NCBI GenBank assembly: GCA_917880885.1
Contig: OU862922.1
Location: 25,668,627 to 25,732,626, forward strand
Direction of reading: 5' to 3'
Source: Limnephilus marmoratus
Taxonomy: Eukaryota > Arthropoda > Insecta > Trichoptera > Limnephilidae
DNA: 64,000 bases
Shown: positions 1 through 10,589 of the stretch, piece by piece
How the letters are laid out: every line of letters begins with the position of its first letter
Numbering within the stretch: the stretch's first letter is position 1
The notes under the pieces: model-generated
Database searches by the model: none
The model's input: the letters and a program-made list of their open reading frames with translations, nothing else
What the model was told of the DNA's origin: nothing
Program-made: the position numbers and the translations under genes

Positions 1-496
1 AATAAAATTACTCAAATACTCTGTTGTAACTTTTCCGATGCATTCTTACGTGGGTGTTCTTAGGCATTTATTTTGAAGGAGATATTGTTTACTTTAACAT
101 GTTATTTTATCGTCGACCATATCAATTCGCTCGTGTTTAATTTGAAATGTTAAGGAAGAAATCGGAACCCAGTTTTGTTGGCTTTGCTAGCAGTGACATT
201 TACCATATACTTATTATTTATCATATAACCCTCTGTGACAGCTGTCCTCTTTTGTTCTTTGTAATTAGTGATAATGTATTTGAACATATCGGCTGATTAC
301 CCATTTTACCCCTGGGTTTGAATGGGTTAATTTTTTGTAACGCGGATACCCAGGACGACGGTCAACGGCGTACTGAATTTTGGGCGAAGTGATTGGCGGC
401 AGCCGAGGGCCGATGAAGGGACCGTAGCGGAGGGAGTGGTATGCGCAGTACAAACCAAATTTTGTACCATCGCGGGTTGTTCTAAATGTGGATAGA
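1..496. other. Unassigned AT-rich DNA
   Basis: No recognisable gene or TE. A short antisense frame around 265-453 has no family motif and is probably chance. The stretch around 340-440 is more GC-rich than its surroundings, which may mark an old unidentified repeat. Confidence 0.4.
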
Positions 497-809
497 GAAT
501 AGTTTACCTTAAATATAAATATAGAAACTGACTTGAAGTGGAACCAGACCTTAGGATAAAACTTTCGTCATTTTCCGCGAACTTGGATTCTTTAGTAACA
601 ATTAAGCAGCAGCTCCATACTTCGCACTAAAATTTAGTGACTAAATAGGCGATACCAAAATGTGTAGTATTAATAAAACATTTTTACTTTTAATAAATGT
701 GTATTATTTTACCTAACGAACCAGCTTGGGTTTAAAAGTATTAAGTGGGTCACGAAGGGGCAGTGTGAAAATTACCGGGCCACGTCAGAACAATGTTTGG
801 GAAACACTG
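497..809 (+). mobile_element. hAT transposon 3' end with transposase tail
   Basis: The sequence matches, in reverse, the end of the hAT copy at 49326-50153. Positions about 503-630 translate as the degraded tail of a FAM200/ZBED5-like hAT transposase: KYRN, an in-frame stop, then LEVEPDLRIKLSSF and a stop at 628-630. The rest is non-coding and ends in GGGAAACACTG, the inverse of the CAGTGTTTCCC terminus of the other copy. The upstream part, including the catalytic region and left terminus, is absent, so this is a truncated copy. It abuts repeat R at 810. Family assignment is by recognition of the C-terminal motif. Confidence 0.7.
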
Positions 810-1118
810 ATCTAGATATTCCCCGCGCCGAAACGCAAATTATATAAAATTCCCTCGATAGAAAAAAATCGCAAAGTATGCTCCAAAAATTATTATAAAC
901 ACGTTTGTTTCATGTATGAAAAAATTCACAGTGTTTCTTTAAGTGCTGTTTAAGAGAACCCCTTTGAGATTTTTGCTATATTTTAAACGAGTCGTGTTTT
1001 ATTAATCATTTTCATAATTTTCGCATGGATTTTGTCGCTCTAAATACTAGCGCGCTCCTCTAACATTTGTAATTTCATATCTCTCCATCTTCTTCTTTTT
1101 GAGCCCGGTTGCGGCGCC
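810..1118 (+). repeat. Interspersed repeat R, copy 1
   Basis: First of four copies of an unnamed repeat of about 310-380 bp; the others are at 1119-1484, 43473-43850 and 56197-56560. Shared landmarks are ATTCCCC, CGCAAAGTATGCTCC, AAACGAGTCGTGTTT, TAGCGCGCTC and a CTCTCCATCTTCTT block near the end. The copy lacks the TTAAAGCTCTTAAAAA start seen in copy 2, consistent with truncation at the hAT junction. No coding capacity was seen. Confidence 0.75.
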
Positions 1119-1484
1119 TTAAAGCTCTTAAAAATATATATTATTCTTGAAGATAATATCTATACATTCCCCATGCCGAAACGGCAATTAGTTATACCTA
1201 TGAAATTCCCAAGATAGAAAAAAATCGCAAAGTATGCTCCGAAAACTATTATAAACACTTTTTTTTTCAGTTATTACACGTTATATGTATAAGAAATTCA
1301 CAGCGTTCCTATGCTATTTTAGACAATCTCCATACGATTTTTGCTCTATTTTAAACGCGTCGTGTTTTATTAAACATCTTAACCTTCGCTTAAATATTAT
1401 TGTTTTTAATATTAGCGCGCTCTCTCTAACATTCTTATTTACACATCTCTCCAACTTCTTTTTTTTGACCGGAAACACCACGCC
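1119..1484 (+). repeat. Interspersed repeat R, copy 2 (tandem to copy 1)
   Basis: This copy follows copy 1 head-to-tail. It begins TTAAAGCTCTT, keeps the same internal landmarks, and ends in the C-rich block before 1485. The two copies differ at many positions, so the tandem arrangement is old or came from separate insertions. The 102-codon frame at 1285-1593 crosses the repeat end and is judged spurious. Confidence 0.75.
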
Positions 1485-1490
1485 TTTAAG

Positions 1491-1682
1491 CCCATTCGTA
1501 TATGGAGCTACTTACAAGCGACTCGAGCTTCATGCGCATCGCACGCACACCGTTCGTGGGTACCCGCCATTAATTACCAAACGATGCGCATAGCATCGTG
1601 TACTAACACTACCGAAATGGTACGGCGGGTACCCACGAGCGGTGCGTCGCGCTTGTAATAAGTAGCTCCACGCACGAATGGG
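1491..1682. mobile_element. Palindromic MITE
   Basis: Imperfect inverted repeat of about 192 bp. The left arm starts CCCATTCGT and includes GGAGCTACTTA and CGTGGGTACCCGCC. The right arm is GGCGGGTACCCACG through TAAGTAGCTCC to ACGAATGGG. The loop around 1571-1622 holds a smaller inverted repeat (GATGCGCAT/AGCATCG). Flanks TTAAG and TCAAG could be a decayed TSD. No ORF. The class is inferred from structure only. Confidence 0.6.
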
Positions 1683-2682
1683 TCAAGTCTTTGGATTGCG
1701 TATACGACTTCTTTCATTTCTAAGAGCTTCGTTAGTTCAATACGTTTCAATGAACGAATAATAAAAAATATGTACATAATGTTGTTAACCGAAACTTACA
1801 TGATACTATGGAGGCCGCGCTAAAAAAATATCAAGCGACGCGTCGTCGGTTGGAATATTTGTTAACAATCGTAGACCGTGCTCGCAAATATTGATAACTG
1901 ACCATAAATATAAATATAGATAAATGTCGGATTTGGTCAATATCGGATTAATATTTTATCGATCGTCCTTGCTAGACTTTCTGGTGTCAAATGTCCAATT
2001 ACCGCCCTTAGTTTCGAATACAAAGCGGAATTTTATATACAGATAACGTAAAAATATCCTTCATTCTATGAAAATCTTCTCTTCTCTAGAGCGTAACAAT
2101 CCAAAAGAAAAATTCAATGGCCTTGGGTAGGTATCTACTTACCTTGGTTCATTTAGTTTTTATACTCATAAATAATAATCTCGAAGGTTTCTCTATTTAA
2201 CATTGCCAACACGTTCTAGTAAACAATAACTTGAAAAATCCTCCCAGGAGAACGATTGAAGCGAAGATTTATTAGAAAACTCCTTGTCTCCGAATTTCCT
2301 TTGCCAAGCTTAGTATTTGGTCCACTTTGTTAAATTAGTCTGTGGAAATGGGATCGGTAATACCGTTTCACAGTTTTTTACTTTTACGTTTATTTCTAAT
2401 CACAATCAGGGTGGATTTTGAAAACGTGTCGCTTAAAACCACAAGCCCTTATATCGTCAATATTTTTTTGGTAGGCTTATAAACGTATATTCGTAGTAAT
2501 ATTGTCAAGGCCGCTGAAGGCAAGTTGTAGTGAAACGCCCGTCACGTTCAGGAGAGGAAATTTTGCTTTTATAAAAGATACTTAACACTCGCGTTATGAA
2601 CACACACTTCAAAATATCGATGGCAAAACGGAAGCTATATTTTTGAGAAAATTAGAAATTAGTGTTCGTATATGTATATATA
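1683..2682. other. Unassigned DNA
   Basis: No coding region, repeat copy or RNA gene recognised. The short frame at 1574-1777 on the minus strand overlaps the MITE and has no family motif. Confidence 0.35.
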
Positions 2683-3138
2683 TACGCCTCAGAATCAATA
2701 ACTATTGTGTTTACTTATTAGCTGAATTATATTAATTTTTTTAAATAAGTTAAAAGTTACACAGTGAAGCAATTATCGATGCGCAACTGTCAGTGTTTTG
2801 TTTTTGTCAGTATCAATACGTATTTCAATTTCGTGTGATTTTCTTACTTTTCCACTTACTTACGGGAATGGCGTTTCGTTTTCTTTATTCGTAGAATGTA
2901 GAATGTGAGGGAGATTCATTATAATTATTGTATTTTTCCTTTGGAGGGGTGCAGACATACGTTCACCATTTGTCTCATTTTCGACTGTTGACATTTAGTG
3001 TGTAGAAAGAGGGAAACCCCTTCTTATATGTTTAAGAACAAAAGCAAAACAACAGCGCATTGACATTAGACGTTTTTGAATTTTTGAAATTCACTCACTA
3101 TTCAATATTATACTTACGAGTACTTATAACAATATTGC
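2683..3138 (-). mobile_element. Helitron H2 fragment
   Basis: Matches in order the Helitron H2 copies at 26631-27401 and 48669-50190, reading from CTCAGAATCAATAACT through GCAGACATACGTTCACC to CAATATTGCTG. It is non-coding. Both termini are missing: the 3' CTAG end is cut at 2683 and the 5' TC end is lost beyond 3138. Called from similarity to the complete copies in the window. Confidence 0.75.
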
Positions 3139-3780
3139 TGTTAGTCTAAGATCCTATATAAAACGACCTTCACCGAGATGTTTATTTGATGAAACGTATT
3201 TATAATTAATTTGATATGTCAATAAATATATTGCATATAGGTTTCCTAACAAATTTTAGTCCAGGGTATGATTAATTAATATATATTTTTTTTTAAATTT
3301 CACCGGTTTGATTATTAGACAAATTCTATATCAATCGAAAGTATAAAGCCCATAGAATTATGCAAACGTTAGGTTGCCTATTCTTTTCCGGTCACAACCC
3401 TCGGATATCCAGGTATAAATAGGTAAATCGGTACAAGCATTTTGCACCGGTCTGATAAATGAATTAAAATTAAATTAAATTAAAGATTATTTCATTATGA
3501 ACACGGTGGTATAGGTTTGCCTGCGAAAAATCAGTCCCGAATTCCGGTTGTCGAATTTTGAAAAGTAAAATATTGCTGCGAGTGAATGTGTGCGACTAAG
3601 AGGTCCCAACCAACCATCCCATGCGATAGAAGAGGACACAGCATAGCAGCTGTTTGAAGTCCGTCCATTTAAAGAAAGAGAGTGCGCATGCTATTTGTTC
3701 TTGAAAATGAAAAGGATAGCGATAGACTCGTATATGCTGAAATATATGCTGTAATAATTAATAATAATAATAATAATAAT
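3139..3780. other. Unassigned DNA with (AAT)n
   Basis: Nothing recognised except a short AAT microsatellite at about 3756-3779, directly upstream of the LINE A fragment. Confidence 0.4.
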
Positions 3781-4372
3781 TCAATCAAATCTTTCATTTG
3801 TTAACCATATAACAGAAATCTCCAATAAGGGCTTAAAAATGTTGGGATTTATAACCAGGCTAACTAGAAATTTTAACAATATAAAGTGTATTAAACTGTT
3901 ATATTTTGCCTATGTTAGAAGTCAGCTTGAGTACAATTCTCCCGTCTGGAATCCACATTATAGTATACATGTTGTTGAAAGAATACAAAACAAATTCTTA
4001 CGTCTTCTAAATATTAAAATGGGTATTCTAGCAATTATGTTGAACTACAACACTATTTTAAATGATATGAATATGCTCAAATTGTCCGACAGAAGAATTT
4101 TCACTGACTTGGTATTTCTATATAAAATTCTAAATGATTTAGTTGATAGTCCGATATTGCTAGAATTGATAAGTTTCCGGATTCCACTACGTAATACCAG
4201 AAGTCAGGATTTATTTCAGTGCAGAAATTCTGGAACTAACTACCATATGTATTCCTCTTTGCCCAGAATACTAATGGAGGGAAATAATTATACCAAGTCA
4301 GTGAACATCTTCAATTTATCTTTAAACAAATACAAAATACTGTTACTGAGGCAGTTCAGTCATGTACAATAA
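3781..4372 (+). pseudogene. LINE A reverse-transcriptase C-terminal region, copy 1
   Basis: Open for about 197 codons to the stop at 4370-4372. It encodes the region after the polymerase fingers of a non-LTR retrotransposon: FVNHITEISNKGLKMLGFI, then YFAYVRSQLEYNSPVWNPHY, then the LSDRRIFTDLVFLYKILN and SPILLELISFRIP blocks. These fit the thumb/C-terminal part of insect LINE ORF2. No YADD polymerase motif is present because the copy is 5'-truncated. The same family recurs at 16390, 24955, 35862, 39103 and 58395. The 3' UTR appears to be split by an inverted-repeat insert at 4430-5572, with the tail at 5573-5668. Confidence 0.85.
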
Positions 4373-4429
4373 ATAATATAATATATTGCGCTGCAAAAAC
4401 CTATTATATTTCTTTGTTAAAGAATTACA

Positions 4430-5572
4430 GCCTTACTAAAAAAAAAAACCACAGGACGCCCGATAACCCGCGTTGCTGCAGCAACATGAATAAAACAAAA
4501 ATACACTAAAACATGAAATATTACTAATAAGGTTTGTTCTTAAAATGTATTTTATAAGTCTGCAAACAATGTAATTTTTTATAGTGTAAGTACTAAATTG
4601 TGTGTTTTCCTTCATAACCGCCAGGTGGCAGCGCGGGCGCCTGCGCATTCGTCGTTCGGGCTGAAAGCGCGAAAAAAAAAATCACTTTTCGGATGTGTAT
4701 GTAATATTATTACTCAAATGTGATCGTAATTTCTAATAATATGACTAGTTCACCATTATATTCGTATAATTGATATATTTACCGAGTTTTTGTGGTTTTT
4801 AATAAGTTTTAGTCAAGTTATAATAAAAATAATCATACTTTGAAAATTGAAATGTCAAAAAGTATTTTATATAAAACATGAAAATTCAAATTTACATTTA
4901 AAGGTTTTTATTTTATGAGAGTTTCATAAAAGTGGTGTTTTTTTAAATATTAATATCTAATACATGTGTTACTAAAAGTATCAAAGAAATTAGCGTCTTT
5001 AGAGATGCAAGAAATCTGTTATAAAAGTCAGTATCATTTATTAGGTTAGTTTTTTGGCAATAAAAAACTTTGAAATTTTTTATTACTTTTTTATTGTATG
5101 CACGAGGAAAAAGTGAGGTAACAGTTTTGTTCCAAATTCATTATATAAAAGGTCTGTATTTTTTAAATTTTGTTTTTTTTATAAATTTCTGTACACTTTC
5201 ATCAAATATGTTTTGGTAAAATAAAAATTCCATTTTTTTTCGCGTTTGAATCTTAATATATGGCAGTTTTTTAAAACTAAAGCGTATTTCAATTACACAA
5301 ATCTAAAAGGTAATTTTATCTAGTTTACATAAATGGTATTTGTTTTTACGCCACCTTCAAACCTATACGCCACCTACAACATTCAAAATACTTTGGAAAA
5401 AATCCAAATTTCGTTCAAATATCATTACTAAAACAGATATAAACTACCCTCTCAGACTGTGTAAAGCAAGTGTATTTTTTTCCATGAACAATTTTTTAAT
5501 TAGTAATGTTTTCATATCCGCGGCCGTTTGTCAATTGACTAAAATTTTCACTGGGTTTTTTAGTAAGGCTGA
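4430..5572. mobile_element. Possible inverted-repeat insert in LINE A 3' UTR
   Basis: AGCCTTACTAAAAAA at 4430 is mirrored by TTTTTTAGTAAGGCT ending at 5572. The enclosed 1.1 kb separates the LINE A stop from a LINE-like 3' tail. A related 40-bp stretch (AAAATTTTCAC.GGG then the same terminus) occurs at 55698-55735. No clear TSD was found and no transposase motif seen. The 99-codon frame at 5340-5639 crosses the boundary and is doubtful. Confidence 0.3.
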
Positions 5573-5668
5573 TAGTATTTATATATTATTTAATCATAGT
5601 GTAATTTGTAAATTTCATACTTATGTAAAAGCCCCGTAAAAGGGCGCAAATAAATAAATAAATAAATA
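5573..5668 (+). repeat. LINE A-type 3' tail with hairpin and (AAAT)n
   Basis: Short hairpin GCCCCGTAAAAGGGC followed by repeated AAAT, ending near 5668. The same arrangement (small GC hairpin, then AAAT repeats) ends LINE tails at 17392, 18434 and 41340. It is probably the 3' terminus of the LINE whose coding end lies at 4372. Confidence 0.6.
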
Positions 5669-5839
5669 ACGAGATAATGATATCCTCACTGGGATCTCCC
5701 GTGCTGAGGATTTCATTTACATATTATAGTTTAATTGTAAGGAATTAATATGAATTAGTTATAAACATACGTCATGTAGTATTTTTTTAAAATAATTATA
5801 AAGTAAATAAGATAGTGTTTTTTTTATAATTCAGTTCAG

Positions 5840-6003
5840 TAGATTCGGTTTTAGTCTGTATTTGATATCAGTATATTTTCTATTTCTGATCTCCCTATAT
5901 TTAGTATCCAGCTATTTATTTGGGATTTAAATGTTATAAGGTTTTTGAGTGAGAGTGATATTTTATTGTAGACTTTAATGCCATAATATAAGAAGCTTTT
6001 TTG
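5840..6003 (-). pseudogene. LINE E C-terminus (downstream half)
   Basis: Antisense translation gives FFQKSFLYYGIKVYNKISL, SLKNLITFKSQINSW and ILN. This is the typical end of a LINE ORF2 (Y-G-x-x-x-Y-N-x-(L/I) then an FK-rich helix). The other half lies at 6685-6960 in the same orientation. The two are separated by the long-TIR element 6004-6675 and joined by the duplicated GCTTTTTTG at 5995-6003 and 6676-6684. Confidence 0.7.
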
Positions 6004-6675
6004 GAAAAAATTCGGTTTACGGGAGATAGTCCTAGATAATTTTTTTTTATACTAATTATGGGCCGGAAAATCCGAATCTGAAAGAATTAGGCGTCGGCAA
6101 GCAATATTAACTGAATTACACGACTTTAAAATTTTCTATAAACACTAAGGAAAAAACGTCATTTATAATGCATTGACACAATAAATCATAGAAAAACAAC
6201 AAAGATGTTACACCACATAAAATTAAGTGTTGCCATTATCAATAATATAAGCAGTACACCGGTCACCAATATCAATGTACATGGTTTGTGATAGAAAAGA
6301 AAGTGCCCCCTTCGTAGCGCCTACTCGCGTCACGGCAAAAAAACATCCCAGTTTTCAAGTAGTTTAGCGGCTACGCTAGATTTGTGTAACATGGTTTGTG
6401 GTAGAAAAGAAAGTGTTATTGATATTATTGCTTAATGGCAACACTTAATTTTATGTGGTGTAACATCTTTCTTGTTTTTCTATGACCTGTTATGTCAATA
6501 CATTCAAAATGACGTGTTTTCCTTTGTGTTTAAAGAAAATTTTAAAGTCGTGTAATTCAGTTAATATTGCTTGCCGGCGCCTAATTCTTTCAGATTCGGG
6601 TTTTCCGGCCCATAATTAGTATAAAAAAAGAAAAAAAAATATCTAGGACTATCTCCCGTAAACCGAACTTTAGCC
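6004..6675. mobile_element. Long-TIR (foldback/MULE-like) element
   Basis: The left arm, starting around TTCGGTTTACGGGAG, is mirrored by CTCCCGTAAACCGAA at the right. The arms are about 235-240 bp each and run to roughly 6240 and from 6420. A perfect 9-bp duplication GCTTTTTTG flanks the element at 5995-6003 and 6676-6684. The central loop holds a 26-bp near-perfect direct repeat (TGGTTTGTG.TAGAAAAGAA at about 6281 and 6392). No ORF. A 9-bp TSD with long TIRs fits MULE or foldback MITEs; superfamily assignment is inference. Confidence 0.8.
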
Positions 6676-6684
6676 GCTTTTTTG

Positions 6685-6960
6685 CCCAAATGTTGTGTTT
6701 GTAGGTACATGTCGGATATGTTTTTGACCATGAGATCTAGTGTTTCTAACGTACGTGTTAGTTGTTATTTCTTGGGTTTTGTACTTATGAATGTAAATGA
6801 ATATAATTTTAGAATATAGTTGTTTAATTGACATGATGTTAAGTTTGTTGAAGATTTCGTCAGTGCTAGTTCTTATTATTCGGGTTAAGTATCACGGCAC
6901 GTGTTGGATATCTTCCCAAGTGAAAAAGCCAAGAGATCGCTTTTAATATTAATCGTAATT
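6685..6960 (-). pseudogene. LINE E C-terminus (upstream half)
   Basis: Antisense frame reads TWEDIQHVP, one stop, then RIIRTSTDEIFNKLNIMS, IKQLYSKIIFIYIHKY and THTRS-like text to GQKSG at the junction with the insertion. The architecture resembles the C-terminal region of the LINE F ORF at 19636-20559 (DLYN...RHKY...LIFNRLP). At least one stop is present, so it is dead. The frame continues into 5840-6003 across the nested element. Confidence 0.65.
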
Positions 6961-7375
6961 TCAGAAACTTTTCAAATTTTTTTAGAGAATTGAGAGTGAA
7001 AAGGATCATTATAATATTAAAACCCCCTGTTTTGATTCTGCACAACTTTCGTGTAATAATGATTTGACTAATTTAAATCCCTTATTTTTTATTTGTATTA
7101 TTTTGCCGTTTTTGCAGCAAGATATTATTAAAAACCGATGGTTTCGGAGACCGTAAAAATATTTGATTGTTAGTTACTTCGCGTCTTTCAAATTTTCAAA
7201 AATATCTCTCTTTGCAATTTGCTGATTTTATGTCTGAAATCATGTGTGTGTTTCATAAGAAATCAAAGATTATTAAGATTCTACCTTTTTCTAGGTGATA
7301 TCTAAAAAAAAAATCACTCCGTTGCAAGGCAGTTTACAAATGCGTTTTTATAAAGCGAAAAGCTAGCAACTTTTA
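6961..7375. other. Unassigned DNA
   Basis: No recognisable coding region or repeat copy; AT-rich. Confidence 0.35.
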
Positions 7376-7383
7376 TAATAATA

Positions 7384-7425
7384 TAGCTTTTACCCGCGGC
7401 TTCGCTCGCATGGTTTTAGGGGGAA
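7384..7425 (-). repeat. Helitron-like 3' end scrap
   Basis: TAGCTTTTACCCGCGGCTTC is the inverse of the '...GAAGCCGCGGG...AGCTA' terminus common among insect Helitrons. Only the terminus is present. Confidence 0.4.
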
Positions 7426-7740
7426 ATCTATATATATATATATGCTAGCTTCTGGGTTTGTAGTTCCCGGCATGCGTTGCTATACCACTTAATAAAGATA
7501 TTGATTCTCCCTGCGTGTCCTTTCCCTTCGTCCCATTCTTCTTCCGCATCCCCTTCCCCTCACGCGTTCTCTCCCCACTCCCCTCTCCCGCTTCCCCCGT
7601 CCCATGAACCCCCCTCCCGATTTCCCCTCCCGCCTCCCTCTTTCCACACATTCAGTCCCTGTACATTCAGATTTCAGATGTTTGAACGTGCCACCCATTG
7701 CAATTTTTTTTTACAAATTACATAAAGTCAGAGCTCACCA

Positions 7741-7742
<2 letters not shown>

Positions 7743-7803
<61 letters not shown>
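7743..7803. repeat. (TA)n microsatellite
   Basis: About 60 bp of uninterrupted TA dinucleotide inside Helitron H3. Confidence 0.95.
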
Positions 7804-7805
<2 letters not shown>

Positions 7806-7811
7806 TTTATG

Positions 7812-7844
7812 TTGATGAGTTGATGTGAGCACGTCAACGAAGGT

Positions 7845-7880
<36 letters not shown>

Positions 7881-7913
7881 ACCTTCGTTGACGTGCTCAC
7901 ATCAACTCATCAA
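7812..7913. repeat. Perfect inverted repeat (51-bp arms)
   Basis: TTGATGAGTTGATGTGAGCA through AACGAAGGTTTC and TA repeats is mirrored exactly, centred at 7862/7863. The arms match the H3 tandem-repeat consensus, so the hairpin is an inverted duplication of H3 sequence around a TA tract. Confidence 0.9.
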
Positions 7914-8280
7914 AGTTTCATCGCAGTCCGATGAACGGTTTAACAATGCATAATTTCATGATACCAGAGCTCACTATTGTAAACAGAAACCATCGCCGGC
8001 ACGCACACATCAAATCCCCAAAGTTTCATCGCAATCGGATGAACGGTTAAGCGACGCTTAGTTTCATGATGCCAGAGCTCACTATTGTATACAGATACCA
8101 TCGCGGGCACGCACACATCAAATCCCCAAAGTTTCATCGCAATTGGATGAACGGTTAAGCAATGCATAATTTCATGATGTCAGAGCTCACTATTGTATAC
8201 AGAAACCATCGCGTGCATGCACACATCAAATCCCCAAAGTTTCATCTCAATCGGATGAACGGTTAAGCAACGCATAGCGG
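7880..8280 (-). repeat. 108-bp tandem repeat array in Helitron H3
   Basis: Unit boundaries marked by AGAGCTCACTATTGT occur at 7966, 8074 and 8182, exactly 108 bp apart. Each unit includes ACGCACACATCAAATCCCC and GGATGAACGGTTAAGC. About 3.5 units are present, differing at scattered sites. Confidence 0.9.
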
Positions 8281-8333
8281 ACACACATACAAACATTTTT
8301 AGATTATTATATACATATGTACATAGATATATA

Positions 8334-9490
8334 CAGGGTGTAAGGGACGCACTGGACTTAATTTAACCGGTGATTCCTGACATTATTTGGAGTAAAAAAT
8401 GTCAATAATTTTTTGGTAAATTTTTTTTAAATGTTTTTTTTTCAAAAATATATCTTAAAAACCCAACTTCTTTTTTTTTATTCCGTGTGTCGTCACTGGT
8501 CACTTCAATACAATAACCAATAATAACTAATCAATCAATCAATCCCTCACCCCGCCCCAAATTGTCCAATATTTATCCAATATCCTATTTTTTTAATGTT
8601 TTTAATTGAAAAAAAATATCAAAAAAATCACAGGAGACGAAAAATTCATTTATATTTTTTATTTAAAATAATGTCAGGAATCACTGTTAAGAGGGCATTA
8701 CCAGAGAAAACCGGAAATACGTCATTTTAAAAAAAGTTTTTAGACGTATTGATTCTTTTCCACAAAAAATTATAAATGGATTTCGAAAGATTGTTCTTTT
8801 ATCTAGCATACGTATGTAATAAATTTTGAGATTTTTTTTTTTTTTATTATAATAAGGTTGAGGGAGCGGGCCGTATTTTGAGAAAAAAAATTTAATTTTT
8901 AGTATAATAAGGTTATTCCATAGGTCGTTGGCAGATATGTTTAATTTTCAAAAAAGTTTTTGTATTATACCACACCCATTTCAAATAATAAAATCATGCA
9001 GTAAAATAAATCAATACATTATCTAGCAAAAGTATGTTTTAGAATTTTAATTTTAGTTTCAATAAAATCATTAAAAAATATGTACGTACATGTGTTTCTT
9101 GGCGAAAATTGGTCCGTTTGTGTATTTATTTGCGCACTTACAAACTAATATATTTCAGATTTTTTTAACATTCTTATTAAAATTAGACATTATTGAAAAA
9201 TGATAAATACTTATAATCAAAAAATAACTACAAAAAGTACATTATTTTAATAGTTTTATCATCACGCCTTTCAGCATTTTTGGATGAAGGTATAAATTAA
9301 AGCTAATTTGAATTGAAATAAATTCGATATTGAGTTATAATTTTAATAAGCTGGTACGGAGAATAATTAATCTTTCTCATTGTAACCGCCCTGCACGATC
9401 GTAAGAACAACTTTCGACGAAATGTGGATTTTCGTCCGCTGGCTGGTTAAACGCCCTTAAAAGTAAGTCAAGTAGTCCCTTAAAACCCTG
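8334..9490. mobile_element. Element Y: palindromic transposon split by a MITE
   Basis: The left terminus CAGGGTGTAAGGGAC... continues through TTAACCGGTGATTCCTGACA. The right terminus is ...AATGTCAGGAATCACTGTTAA, then the MITE 8692-9456, then TTAAAAGTAAGTCAAGTAG to CCCTTAAAACCCTG. Removing the MITE restores TIRs of about 65 bp. Interior is non-coding. No convincing TSD, so the superfamily is open. Confidence 0.65.
8692..9456. mobile_element. TTAA-flanked MITE M, copy 1 (piggyBac-type target)
   Basis: Flanked by TTAA at 8688-8691 and 9457-9460. Terminal sequences GAGGGCATTACCAG and the inverse of GCTGGTTAAACGCCC are partly complementary. It is about 85-90% alike by eye to copy 2 at 58528-59418, where a SINE is inserted. 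No ORF. The TTAA target suggests mobilisation by a piggyBac transposase; this is inferred. Confidence 0.75.
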
Positions 9491-9936
9491 AATAGTCTCT
9501 TTCGAAAAAAATGTCTCTTCATTGTGGGAAAGTTTAAAGAAAAGGAACCTGAGAAATTACTTCATCTCATACACGAATTCATCACTGTTGTAATTAGAGA
9601 ATTTTCCCTTTGTTACATACATAACTTTTTGTAACATATACATATTATCAATGTGTTAAAGTCATTATAAATGATTTTATATGGATTAATGTCTTTAATC
9701 TATATTAGTTAAATAAACATTCTAACTTGAAAAATAGTAAGCTGGTAAGATAATATTTAATACACATTCAACTTGGTGGAAACGAAGCAGAAGATAAATA
9801 AATAGGAAACATAATCTAATCGAAAGGTTCACGGTATGTACGTGATTATCAACCTTTGTGTTAGGTTAGGTTAACAACCTTTTCAATATCAAATACCTAT
9901 CACTTTCATCTAACTATAATAATTTTAAAACATTCA
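9491..9936. other. Unassigned DNA
   Basis: Nothing recognised; contains a short TTAGGTTAGG at about 9863 with no extended array. Confidence 0.35.
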
Positions 9937-10345
9937 TCTATATATATAAACGAATCCCTGTTTCCCTTGGTCACGCCATGACTTCAGAACGACTTTACCT
10001 ATTTCATTATTTTTTTTTTAGTTTTCTAATATTTTGTAGAAATTACGGACAGAAAAATTAAGAAAATTGCGCAAAAAAATTAATAATTTTAGAAACCTTA
10101 ACGACTATTATAACTTCGCACTTTTGACAGTTCACGCGTTTGATAAAATTGAATTTAGCAGGCAGCTGTTTTATTTTTGTATTAAAAGAATTGTCTATGA
10201 ATTTTTTAAATTATAGATATTTTAAATGGTACCTATCAAAGATATTGAAATATAAGGAGATGTGCTATCTGCAGTTTTTAGTAGGTGGGACTGCGCTTCC
10301 GAGTGTCGCCGATATTGTTTACCAATTAACAAATAAATAAACCAA
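9937..10345 (+). mobile_element. Helitron-like 5' end
   Basis: Begins A|TCTATATATATAAACGAATC followed by a GACTTCAGAACGACTTTACC block. This corresponds to the TC...TATATATAAA...CGAACGACT 5' signature in the Helitron at 12004. No matching 3' CTAG end was located, and the right boundary is a guess. Confidence 0.45.
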
Positions 10346-10589
10346 ATGAACGTTAAACTAAATGAACGAATTCTTTACGTATTCAAACTATATTGTTAAC
10401 CAATACTAATGCACACCTTCAAAACATCAACGAAATGAACAAATTATTTTCGTATGCAAACTGCTCTAATTAGGTCGTAGTCCGCCGACAGTTGCGCGGA
10501 CACCATAGCATATCTCGTTTGTATTTGAATATATTTGGTACCTATGTTAGGTACCAAATTTGATTGATTGTTCTTATAATATATATAAT

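Larger units (their letters stand above)
7445..8327 (-). mobile_element. Helitron H3 with internal tandem repeats and hairpin
   Basis: Read on the minus strand it begins TCTATGTACATATGTATA with A flanking at 8328, and ends ...GTTCCCGGCATGCG...CTAG reversed at 7445-7448. The TC start and CTAG end are Helitron signatures. The interior has a pyrimidine-rich block (about 7505-7650), a TA microsatellite (7743-7803), a perfect hairpin (7812-7913) and a 108-bp tandem array (about 7880-8280). Related copies lie at 9937, 10590, 12004, 37184, 61975 and 63078. No Rep/helicase coding sequence, so non-autonomous. The 82- and 69-codon frames here are low-complexity artefacts. Confidence 0.75.

Noticed and set aside
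5340..5639. 99-codon frame as a protein gene
   Set aside because: Crosses the end of an inverted-repeat insert into a LINE tail; the part shared with 55698-55735 lies in non-coding TE sequence.
7604..7804. Frame ending in alternating Tyr-Ile
   Set aside because: Translation of a pyrimidine-rich Helitron block and a TA microsatellite.
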